DNA of 5,230 nt from Rhodothermia bacterium (GTDB taxonomy: Bacteria > Bacteroidota > Rhodothermia > Rhodothermales > JABDKH01): positions 1-5,230 of the forward strand of contig JAUIJQ010000278.1 of the NCBI GenBank assembly GCA_030431165.1. The letters are read 5' to 3'. Below, in pieces: positions 1 to 5,107 of this stretch; position 1 is the stretch's first letter, and each line of letters opens with the position of its first letter. A program made the translations under genes and the position numbers. The notes below the pieces were generated by a model, which was not told the origin of the DNA, searched no databases, and saw nothing but the letters and a program-made list of their open reading frames with translations.

Positions 1-1101
1 GCCGTTGGCAGCCAGGATCCGGTTCTGGATCAAGCTGCTGAAGTGAACCTTGTCGAGCCGCTCAAGCGCGACCAGGTTCTCAACCTCAGCGTTGCTCACA
101 AATCGATCGAGCCCGTGTTGCAGCGCCAGGTCGTTCACGGCTGACTGTACCGAGGTCACGTCAGCGCCCGGGTGCGCCCGGAAAAACGTCACGGTTCGAC
201 TCTTCGGCATCCAGTCCGTATCCGCCCCTTCCCCAAACACCGATGGGTAGAGTGCCTCTGGAATGAGCAGTTCAAAACGGATGCTTGAGTTTCCAGGCGG
301 CGTCTCGACAACACCGGTTACCGTAAACGGGATCAGCTCCGTGCCGGATAGATTGAGGTGGATCGTTTCGCCAACCGGATTTTCGTCGCGAAAATATTGG
401 CGGCGCAGCGCCTGGCTGATTACAACGCCGTTTGGTGTACCCAACGCCGAAGCGGGTGAACCAAGGCGCATGGGGAAGTGAAAGAATTCAAGGAACGCAC
501 CGGATACCATGTGGACATCCGCTTCAGCACGCTGGTCACCAATCTGCATCATGCGCTGCGGGACCGCTGTCAGGCGCGTTGTGCGTTCGACTGCCGGCAC
601 GCCCTGCGCAAGTGCGTCGGCTAGTGGGTACGGAGTGTTTTCCCAGTACTCGAGCTGCTGAAAGTGTACGGCTGTCGCAAGCCGGTACGTGTTTTTGTAG
701 CCCGGATGGAATTTGTCGTATGAGTGTTCGCTTCTCAGGAACAGCAGCGCCAGGGCAGCGAAGGCAATCGCGATGGCGAGTCCGCACACATTGATGGCGG
801 TGTAGAGCGCCTGTTTGCGGAGGTGACGCGCTGCGCTCAGGAAGTAGTTGCGGATCATCGACATGCTCGCTCGGATGTTCTGTTTGACGACGGGACCAAC
901 GGCGCGAAGAATCTGGATCCGGTACCATCGGTTTGCTGCAGCACGGCCGCGCGTCGTTGCAATGGAGTCGTAGACCTCCGCCAGGTCGCCGACAGTTGAT
1001 AAGGCGCCGTCGTCGGGGAAGAGAATGCCGGCCAGCCATTCCCATGCCGCCGGTGGGGCGGGGCGTTTTGTCGCTTCGCGTTTTGTTGCTTCGCGTTTCA
1101 T
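1..1101 (-). CDS. ABC transporter permease, FtsX/MacB type with N-terminal prefix domain (partial, C-terminus off the left edge)
   Basis: An uninterrupted reading frame of 367 codons runs from ATG at 1101 to the window edge. Seen in the translation: a basic N-terminus with a KREAT repeat (residues 3-12); a segment at about 19-75 (WEWLAGILFPDD, GDLAEVYD, RWYRIQILRAV) resembling the 'permease prefix domain' of PadR-linked permeases; one membrane helix at about 99-123 followed by SEHSYDKFHPGYKNTYRL, a typical MacB/FtsX entry into the extracytoplasmic core; then the core domain, including GVVISQALRRQYF (225-237), NPVGETIHL (241-249) and a NSSIRFELLIP segment (271-281). Family members usually have around 800 residues, so the distal half of the core and the remaining membrane helices are missing only because the window ends. 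The start overlaps the PadR stop in an ATGA arrangement, implying coupled translation. No ATPase is in view. Role: inner-membrane, non-canonical ABC permease (export or mechanotransmission); the substrate is unknown. Confidence 0.88.
   Translation of the reverse strand, partial: MKREATKREATKRPAPPAAWEWLAGILFPDDGALSTVGDLAEVYDSIATTRGRAAANRWYRIQILRAVGPVVKQNIRASMSMIRNYFLSAARHLRKQALYTAINVCGLAIAIAFAALALLFLRSEHSYDKFHPGYKNTYRLATAVHFQQLEYWENTPYPLADALAQGVPAVERTTRLTAVPQRMMQIGDQRAEADVHMVSGAFLEFFHFPMRLGSPASALGTPNGVVISQALRRQYFRDENPVGETIHLNLSGTELIPFTVTGVVETPPGNSSIRFELLIPEALYPSVFGEGADTDWMPKSRTVTFFRAHPGADVTSVQSAVNDLALQHGLDRFVSNAEVENLVALERLDKVHFSSLIQNRILAANG
1063..1098 (-). repeat. 15-bp tandem repeat inside the permease start (two full units plus six bases)
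   Basis: Directly after the permease ATG, the minus strand carries AAACGCGAAGCAACA, then AAACGCGAAGCGACA, then AAACGC. The two units differ at one base and are in frame, encoding KREAT twice and then KR. The copy number can change in steps of five residues without breaking the frame. It lies before the recognisable prefix domain, so the residues are probably a dispensable basic leader on the cytoplasmic side. Confidence 0.85.
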
Positions 1102-1121
1102 GCGCCGTCGAGAAGCGAAGC
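1088..1121 (-). promoter_or_regulatory. Candidate mRNA hairpin presenting the PadR stop/permease start in its loop
   Basis: Perfect 7-bp arms GCTTCGC (1088-1094) and GCGAAGC (1115-1121) enclose a 20-base loop that contains the ATGA overlap at 1098-1101. The second repeat unit offers an alternative arm at 1073-1079. No Shine-Dalgarno is visible before the permease ATG (minus strand CTCGACGGCGC), which fits termination-reinitiation after PadR. The pairing is seen in the sequence; a regulatory role is inference, and a 7-bp stem with a long loop is only moderately stable. Confidence 0.3.
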
Positions 1122-1427
1122 CGCGCTGACCCCTTGCCACACCGCATCGTTAACGCGCCGGATTTCGACAAGCGCTTTGAGGCCGTGCTTTGTGACGTGG
1201 TACATCCGCTTTGCGCGGCCGCCGCGTTCGGGCGTTGGGTCTGCGAGGTGAGAGTCGAGCAGTCCCTTTTCGACCAGGCGCTGGAGGGAGACAAAGAGGG
1301 CGCCGAACGACCAGTCTTTATCCGTCACGGATAGCAGTTGATCGCGGATCGTGACGGCATACGCGTCGTCCTGAAGCCGCCAGACGGCCATGAGCAGGAG
1401 TTCTTCTGATCGGGAAAGCAGTTTCAA
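1098..1427 (-). CDS. PadR-family transcriptional regulator
   Basis: This 109-residue protein is the length of a minimal PadR winged-helix regulator without a long C-terminal domain. Residues 4-14 (LSRSEELLLMA) and YAVTIRDQL (about 23-31) form the first helices; SFGALFVSLQRLVEKGLL (about 40-57) matches the PadR recognition-helix region; ERGGRAKRMYHVTKHG (about 67-82) is the wing with the usual GGR(x)KR(x)Y(x)VT pattern. The start is TTG (1425-1427): the frame is open upstream to a TAG at 1503-1505, but there is no ATG or GTG in it, and the family N-terminus fits this position. Only a weak AGAAGA-like ribosome site precedes it. It overlaps the permease by four bases, so it very likely represses its own two-gene operon in response to an unknown signal, as described for PadR/permease pairs. 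Confidence is high for the family and low for any ligand. Confidence 0.92.
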   Translation of the reverse strand: MKLLSRSEELLLMAVWRLQDDAYAVTIRDQLLSVTDKDWSFGALFVSLQRLVEKGLLDSHLADPTPERGGRAKRMYHVTKHGLKALVEIRRVNDAVWQGVSAASLLDGA

Positions 1428-1502
1428 CAGTTGTCTTCTGTGGGTTGTCTTCAGTGGGTTACCGACTTGGCGTCGGATTTCGGCGGTGTCGTCGTGTATT
1501 AA

Positions 1503-1544
1503 CTACAATGTAGGTAAAATAAACACGACAAGTGTAGTAGTACA
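1503..1544 (-). promoter_or_regulatory. Candidate promoter and paired operator palindromes upstream of PadR
   Basis: The AT-rich patch between the dehydratase operon and PadR holds a perfect 11-base palindrome CTACAATGTAG (1503-1513) and a second dyad TGTA-GTAG-TACA (1533-1544). Their centres lie about 30 bases apart, roughly three helical turns, and a further TGTAG occurs at 1556-1560. On the minus strand the first palindrome overlaps a plausible -10 element; TACATTGT (1505-1512) resembles the Bacteroidota TAnnTTTG box, and CTTG (1529-1532) sits 16 bases upstream as a possible -33 box. A dimeric winged-helix repressor binding here would block transcription. The palindromes are seen; the promoter assignment and PadR binding are inference. 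Confidence 0.4.
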
Positions 1545-1586
1545 GGCAGAGTCGCTGTAGGGCGCCATGAAGGGCCGGTGACAGGC

Positions 1587-1601
1587 AACGCCAGAGGCGT
1601 T
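1587..1601 (-). other. Small inverted repeat at the end of the dehydratase operon
   Basis: AACGCC-AGA-GGCGTT gives a perfect 6-bp stem with a three-base loop, touching the stop codon of the large-subunit gene. No U-tract follows on the minus strand, so it is not a convincing intrinsic terminator; it may be a 3'-end stabilising hairpin or chance. Confidence 0.2.
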
Positions 1602-2803
1602 CAGATAACCGGCAAACACGCCGGACCAATCGGCTCGAACTGCTTGTACGTCAGGATAAATTCCTGGTGGCCAAGGTCCTCAGAACGGGACGGTGCACCG
1701 CCCGCCACCGCGATTGTCTGGTCGTAGAGCGCATCACCGACGTCGGCCACGGTGGCGTCACCTGTCATCACAGCGCCCGCGTTTATGTCCATGTCGTCGG
1801 CCAGCCGCTCGTAGGTCTGCGGGTTGCCGCAAACCTTGATGACCGGCGCAATGGCGGATCCCACCACCGACCCGCGACCCGTTGCAAACAGGATCACGTG
1901 GCTGCCGCACGCAATCAACTCAGCGATCTCGGCATTGTCGACGATGTTCGGAAATCCGTAGCGTACTTCACCGTCAGGCACCACGTCGAGCAGATAGACG
2001 CCGCCGGTTGGAGGGACATCAGCGGGTTTGATGAGTCCGTTGATTGGGCGCGTGCCGCTCTTGATGTAGGCGCCAACGGATTTTTCCTCCTGTGTCGTGA
2101 GCTGTCCCTCCGCATTACCCGATGCAAACGAACCGTGGCCAAGCACGTCGTAGTACACACGCGCCTTTTCGACCGATGTCACGACTTCGCGCGCGAGTCC
2201 GTCGTCAACACAACGCTCTGCGAGGAGGTGCTCACATCCGATGAGCTCTCCGGTTTCTTCGAAGATACACGCCGCACCGGCGTCAGACAGCCGATCAAAC
2301 GCGACGCCAATTGCCGGATTGGCTGTCATGCCGGATGTCGCATCCGACCCGCCGCAGATGGTGCCAACGACAAGCTCGTCGAGCGCCATCGGGACGCGCT
2401 CGGCCTGAGCCAGTGTTTGTGTTTGCTGCTCAACCCAGGCACGACCTTTTTCGATCGTGCTGCGGGTGCCACCGTCTTTCTGGATGACGAGCGTTGCCGC
2501 CGGGCGGCCGGATTCCGTGATGGTCTGTTCGAGTTTGCGGCGTGCAAAGCTCTCACATCCCAGGCTCACAAGCAGGACGGCGCCGACGTTGGGGTGGGTG
2601 CAGAGGGCTTCCATCATCCGATGCGCGTAGGCGTTCGGGAAGCAACCAGGGAAGCCGATCAGATGCGCACCCGATTCGCGATACGGGTATACAATTTCGC
2701 GGGCAACATGGTGGGCGCACTCAACGAGGTACGCAACAACCGTGATGTTGCGGATGCCTTTGCGTCCGTCGCTCCGCAGGTATCCTGTCAGCGGTATGGT
2801 CAT
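1601..2803 (-). CDS. UxaA-family hydro-lyase, large subunit (altronate/galactarate dehydratase-like C-terminal domain)
   Basis: This 400-residue cytoplasmic protein matches the catalytic part of the UxaA/GarD family, which removes water from sugar acids to give 2-keto-3-deoxy acids. Family signatures seen: GYLRSDGRKGIRN (7-19); Cys29, Cys54 and LGCES (81-85); CGGSDATSGMTANPAIG (150-166); IFEETGELIGCEHLL (180-194), the usual acidic segment; LTTQEEKSVGAYIKSGT (235-251); and FATGRGSVVGSAIAPVIKVCGN (306-327). The N-terminal SAF domain of one-piece UxaA is absent and is encoded by the preceding gene; 95 plus 400 residues equals about the 495 of E. coli UxaA. The ATG overlaps the upstream stop as ATGA, with GGGGTGAT shortly before it as a possible ribosome site. 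Split pairs are known both for altronate dehydratase and for (2R)-sulfolactate sulfo-lyase (SuyAB), so the substrate is not determined; the SDR neighbour favours a sugar or deoxysugar acid. Confidence 0.9.
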   Translation of the reverse strand: MTIPLTGYLRSDGRKGIRNITVVAYLVECAHHVAREIVYPYRESGAHLIGFPGCFPNAYAHRMMEALCTHPNVGAVLLVSLGCESFARRKLEQTITESGRPAATLVIQKDGGTRSTIEKGRAWVEQQTQTLAQAERVPMALDELVVGTICGGSDATSGMTANPAIGVAFDRLSDAGAACIFEETGELIGCEHLLAERCVDDGLAREVVTSVEKARVYYDVLGHGSFASGNAEGQLTTQEEKSVGAYIKSGTRPINGLIKPADVPPTGGVYLLDVVPDGEVRYGFPNIVDNAEIAELIACGSHVILFATGRGSVVGSAIAPVIKVCGNPQTYERLADDMDINAGAVMTGDATVADVGDALYDQTIAVAGGAPSRSEDLGHQEFILTYKQFEPIGPACLPVI

Positions 2804-3087
2804 ATCAGATCACCCCGCGCGTAGGTTTTGAGGTAATCGCTCCGGAGGTTGTGCGTGTGGATGTACGTGCCCGGCGGGGCGTCGCTGATCAGGGTGCCAA
2901 TCGGGACGCCAAACTTGATGACCTGGTCGCCTGATTTGAGGTTGGTAAGTGCCAGCTTTGCGCCAAGTGGGACGGGTTGTTCGAGAATAAATCCTGTCGC
3001 GCCGCACGTGACTCGAGTGCCGGCGGGCAGCGGGCGGTTGGCGACACAGACGTTGTCCGCCGGATTTATTTGCAGGACGTCAAGCAT
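2800..3087 (-). CDS. UxaA-family hydro-lyase, small subunit (SAF domain)
   Basis: This 95-residue protein corresponds to the N-terminal SAF domain of altronate/galactarate dehydratases. Seen: INPADNVCVANRPLPAGTRV (7-26), the opening strand pattern; VPLGAKLALTNLKSGDQV (39-56), counterpart of the family 'P.GHK.A...I..G..V' stretch; IKFGVPIGTLISDAPPGTYIH (57-77); and the closing HTHN (77-80), whose histidines are conserved in the family. It should assemble with the large subunit encoded next and complete the active site. Its ATG lies eight bases inside the end of the SDR gene, and its TGA overlaps the large-subunit ATG, so the three genes are translationally coupled. No clear ribosome site precedes it. 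Similar small subunits are named altronate dehydratase small subunit or SuyA; the sequence alone does not decide between them. Confidence 0.88.
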   Translation of the reverse strand: MLDVLQINPADNVCVANRPLPAGTRVTCGATGFILEQPVPLGAKLALTNLKSGDQVIKFGVPIGTLISDAPPGTYIHTHNLRSDYLKTYARGDLI

Positions 3088-3883
3088 CGCTTGTCAGAGC
3101 GCGGTCGAGGTGGGTGTATCCGCCGTCGACGTAGAGTAGTTGTCCGGTGATGTGGCTTGCGCGGCTGCTCGCGAGGAACGCCACGGCGTCTGCGATTTCC
3201 TGGGTCGTGGTCATCCGACGGCCGAGGGGGATGCGCTGTTCAATCTGGCTGCGGGCGGCGGTCGGGTCGTCAGCGTATCGGTCGAGCCATCGCTCGTACA
3301 TGGGGGTCCACACTTCGGCTGGGATGACGGCGTTGACGCGCACGGCATCCGGAAGAAAGTCGATGGCCCACTCGCGTGTTAGTGCGTTGATGCCGCCTTT
3401 GCTGGCGGCGTATCCGCTTGTGCCGCCTTGTCCGGTAGAGGCGACCTTTGACCCGATGTTGACGATGGCGCCGTTGGCTTTGCGCAGTAGCGGTGAGGCG
3501 TGGTGCGTGACGGTGTACACGGCTGTCAGGTTGCGCTCAATGGATGCGCGGAACTGCGCCGGACCTGTGGCGAGCGCAACGCCGTCGTTTGCGGCGGCAT
3601 TGTTGACGAGGATGTCGAGGCGACCGCGCCTTTTTGCCACGTGTTTCAGGCAATGGGTTACGTCGACTTCGCTGGTTACGTCGCAGTGAATGAACAGGTG
3701 GGCGGAGTCAGCGTGATGATGCTGGTCGTTCAGTTCGGATACCAGTGCCGCGGCTTTGTCATCGTCGATATCCGCTATGACGACGGTGGCACCTTCAGCG
3801 GCGAGGGTTCGGGAAATGGCCTCGCCGATGCCGCCGGCTCCGCCGGTCACGAGGGCAACTTTGCCGGACAGGTGCAGGTCCAT
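3080..3883 (-). CDS. SDR-family NAD(P)-dependent dehydrogenase, probably acting on a sugar or sugar acid
   Basis: A full-length classical short-chain dehydrogenase of 267 residues. Seen: cofactor glycine motif TGGAGGIG (13-20); an acidic residue at the end of the second strand (Asp38 in VVIADID), which favours NAD over NADP; CDVT (67-70); NNAA (94-97); Asn118; catalytic Ser145, Tyr158 and Lys162 in the YAASK motif with the expected 13-residue Ser-Tyr spacing; IPAE (187-190) where most members have PG; and a C-terminal VDGGYTHLDRAL (252-263). That tail resembles what I recall from SDRs in L-fucose-type oxidative pathways, but this is memory, not a search. First gene of an operon with the split UxaA-type dehydratase, so it probably oxidises the sugar before dehydration or the keto-deoxy acid after it. 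No Shine-Dalgarno is visible before the ATG; a 131-base gap separates it from the upstream nucleotidyltransferase gene. Confidence 0.92.
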   Translation of the reverse strand: MDLHLSGKVALVTGGAGGIGEAISRTLAAEGATVVIADIDDDKAAALVSELNDQHHHADSAHLFIHCDVTSEVDVTHCLKHVAKRRGRLDILVNNAAANDGVALATGPAQFRASIERNLTAVYTVTHHASPLLRKANGAIVNIGSKVASTGQGGTSGYAASKGGINALTREWAIDFLPDAVRVNAVIPAEVWTPMYERWLDRYADDPTAARSQIEQRIPLGRRMTTTQEIADAVAFLASSRASHITGQLLYVDGGYTHLDRALTSDA

Positions 3884-3930
3884 GGGTGCTGAACGGGTGA
3901 AAATGTCGCGGTGGGCAAGTTACGCAGTGG

Positions 3931-3975
3931 TGTGACGAGTTGTTGTGTGACGAGTTGCGGTGTGACAAATGGTTC
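3931..3975. repeat. 15-bp direct repeats upstream of the SDR/dehydratase operon
   Basis: On the plus strand TGTGACGAGTTGTTG (3931-3945) is followed directly by TGTGACGAGTTGCGG (3946-3960) and a degenerate third unit TGTGACAAATGGTTC (3961-3975, 11 of 15 matching the first). They fill part of the 131-base gap, 48-92 bases upstream of the SDR ATG, where the operon promoter should be. They could be repeated binding sites for a regulator or simple slippage products. No good -35/-10 pair was found beside them. Confidence 0.7.
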
Positions 3976-4014
3976 AAAGTGTCTCACTCGCGCCGATCAC
4001 GCAGCTGGCCCCGC

Positions 4015-4764
4015 TCAATCTGTGTCGGTGCCCCTGCGTCCCGGGAGACGATCCGGATACTCGGCGTTGACCATCTGCTTCAGGCGTGGCAGTCGGGACG
4101 CTTCGTTGTAGAGGGCAAGTAGTACATCGAGTTCCTCGAATATCAACGGCCAATCCATCGATTCGCCGCTACGTTGAATAATCGTGTTGACGTCAACCCA
4201 ATCTTGCCCGCGCCCCGCCACAACCTTTGTGATAACGAGGTCTTCAGCAGAGCAGATACGCAGCGGTGTGGCGAGCCCGTAGTCCTGCATCACCGCCCGT
4301 TCGGTAATTCGTTTTTCGAACGGCGTGTATCCCACAAAGATGTCGACATCATACCCGCCAGGTGACCGGCCCATGAAGACGCGAAAGGACTGGAAATCCC
4401 TGCTTGCTTGTTTATCGCGGAAGGTCATGTGTTTCTGTAACGCGGTGAGGACTACACTCTCGAGTCCCAGATCGCAGTGGATATTGAGGTCCAGATCACT
4501 CGTTTGGCGCACCTCGCCCCAATGCTGTTGCGCCACGCCTCCGATGAAGCAGAATGCAACACCGTCAAGAGTAAGCGCTTGCTGCAGGGTGACGGCGTCG
4601 TCAAACAAAGATCTGCCGGCCTCACGGACCATGAACACGCCGTTAAGCCCGTGCAGCCATTTTTCGTGCGTGCGTTCTTTCAGCTCTCGGCGCCGCCTCT
4701 TGTTGGCCACTTCGAAGCCGCGCTTCTTGATCTCGATCGCCGCTTTGAGCATTTCGAAGTCCAT
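4015..4764 (-). CDS. Nucleotidyltransferase-fold protein, AbiEii/DUF6036-like
   Basis: A 249-residue soluble protein. After a highly charged, probably helical N-terminus (residues 6-38, with KRRRRELKER at 22-31), the nucleotidyltransferase core appears: FIGGVAQQHWGEVRQTSDLDL (73-93), with the Gly-Gly pair (75-76) and the metal-binding pair Asp90/Asp92; YDVDIFV (138-144), whose Asp141 is the likely third acidic residue; and SAEDLVITKVVAGRGQDWVDV (172-192), the SAEDL(x)xxK...AGR..D..D block typical of AbiEii-type and DUF6036 proteins. All three acidic residues are present, so it may be active. Relatives include toxins of type IV-like AbiE systems (tRNA or NTP-targeting nucleotidyltransferases) and uncharacterised housekeeping-like proteins. 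No antitoxin-like gene adjoins it on either side, so a toxin role is not supported here. The ATG at 4762-4764 has no obvious ribosome site; an in-frame ATG four codons later is an alternative. Confidence 0.75.
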   Translation of the reverse strand: MDFEMLKAAIEIKKRGFEVANKRRRRELKERTHEKWLHGLNGVFMVREAGRSLFDDAVTLQQALTLDGVAFCFIGGVAQQHWGEVRQTSDLDLNIHCDLGLESVVLTALQKHMTFRDKQASRDFQSFRVFMGRSPGGYDVDIFVGYTPFEKRITERAVMQDYGLATPLRICSAEDLVITKVVAGRGQDWVDVNTIIQRSGESMDWPLIFEELDVLLALYNEASRLPRLKQMVNAEYPDRLPGRRGTDTD

Positions 4765-4805
4765 GACACGAAGATAGGTGCGTGAAGTACGGGTTTGTAA
4801 CTGCT

Positions 4806-4832
4806 GGTCGTGACGGACGTGGCGGACGTGGC
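4806..4832. repeat. 9-bp short tandem repeat between the nucleotidyltransferase and tRNA-Leu genes
   Basis: GGACGTGGC occurs twice in tandem (4815-4832), preceded by a diverged unit GGTCGTGAC (4806-4814, 7 of 9 matching). It lies in the 194-base non-coding space upstream of two divergent genes. Apart from this repeat and the tRNA promoter candidate, I see nothing else in that space. Confidence 0.6.
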
Positions 4833-4895
4833 GGGGGAAGTACGCCGAAGGTTATGTCAAGACGAGAAGCGAGGGGCCGCCGCGTCGGGCTGCGC

Positions 4896-4924
4896 TTGCC
4901 GGGGGTTGGGAGACGCCGTATTTT
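4896..4924 (+). promoter_or_regulatory. Candidate promoter of the tRNA-Leu gene
   Basis: TTGCCG (4896-4901) and TATTTT (4919-4924) are separated by exactly 17 bases, each matching four of six positions of the sigma-70 consensus. Transcription would begin near 4931, giving a leader of roughly 28 bases before the mature tRNA. Plausible by spacing and position, but not proven; in Bacteroidota-like hosts the consensus differs. Confidence 0.4.
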
Positions 4925-4958
4925 GCGTTTCTGTCTGCCGGCTATCCGGCGAAGACGG

Positions 4959-5042
4959 GCCCACGTGGCGGAACTGGTAGACGCGCTACATTCAGGATGT
5001 AGTGAGCATACGCTCGTGGAGGTTCGAGTCCTCTCGTGGGCA
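4959..5042 (+). tRNA. tRNA-Leu, anticodon CAG
   Basis: The complete cloverleaf can be drawn by hand. The acceptor stem is GCCCACG (4959-4965) with CGTGGGC (5035-5041), seven perfect pairs, followed by discriminator A5042. The D-arm contains the AACTGGTAGA loop. The anticodon stem CTACA/TGTAG encloses TTCAGGA, putting anticodon CAG at 4993-4995 to read CUG leucine codons. The long variable arm GAGC-ATAC-GCTC (5004-5015) marks a class II tRNA, as expected for leucine. The T-arm GGAGG-TTCGAGT-CCTCT carries the conserved TTCGA. The 3' CCA is not encoded (CAT follows the discriminator), so it must be added by the CCA-adding enzyme. Confidence 0.97.
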
Positions 5043-5060
5043 CATTGGTGATTTCAAAAG

Positions 5061-5100
5061 AACGGGAGAGCATCCAAGAGGTGCTCTCCCGTTTTGTTTT
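5061..5100. terminator. Strong Rho-independent terminator, probably bidirectional
   Basis: A perfect 12-bp stem, AACGGGAGAGCA (5061-5072) with TGCTCTCCCGTT (5082-5093), encloses a nine-base loop and runs into GTTTTGTTTT on the plus strand, ending the tRNA-Leu transcript 18 bases after the mature 3' end. Read on the minus strand, the same stem lies 14 bases beyond the stop codon of the gene entering from the right and is followed by CTTTTG, so it can serve both converging transcripts. Confidence 0.93.
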
Positions 5101-5107
5101 GCATCGG

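Noticed and set aside
536..1294. A 252-codon minus-strand frame spanning the end of PadR and the permease N-terminus.
   Set aside because: It is out of frame with both well-supported genes, and its translation is low-complexity and Arg/Ser/Pro-rich with no family features.
1587..1601. Hairpin at the end of the dehydratase operon as an intrinsic terminator.
   Set aside because: The stem is only 6 bp and no U-tract follows, so it is listed only as a low-confidence inverted repeat.
1667..2824. A long open frame (385 codons) on the plus strand opposite the UxaA-type large subunit.
   Set aside because: It is antisense to a gene with clear family signatures, its translation is rich in Arg, His, Cys and Val without recognisable motifs, and long antisense frames are common in GC-rich coding DNA.
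3147..3892. Plus-strand open frames opposite the SDR gene.
   Set aside because: They are shadows of an SDR gene that has all catalytic motifs on the minus strand.
4015..4764. The nucleotidyltransferase as half of an AbiE toxin-antitoxin or phage-defence system.
   Set aside because: No AbiEi-like or other small partner gene lies on either side; the upstream side holds only the divergent tRNA and the downstream side holds a catabolic operon.
4855..4860. A perfect minus-strand TTGACA that might be the -35 box of the nucleotidyltransferase gene.
   Set aside because: The sequence 16-18 bases downstream is C-rich and has no -10-like hexamer, so no promoter can be supported.
4782..5051. A plus-strand open frame of 89 codons running into the tRNA-Leu gene.
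   Set aside because: It overlaps the entire tRNA, and its Gly/Arg-rich beginning comes from the 9-bp tandem repeat; no ribosome site or family match is visible.
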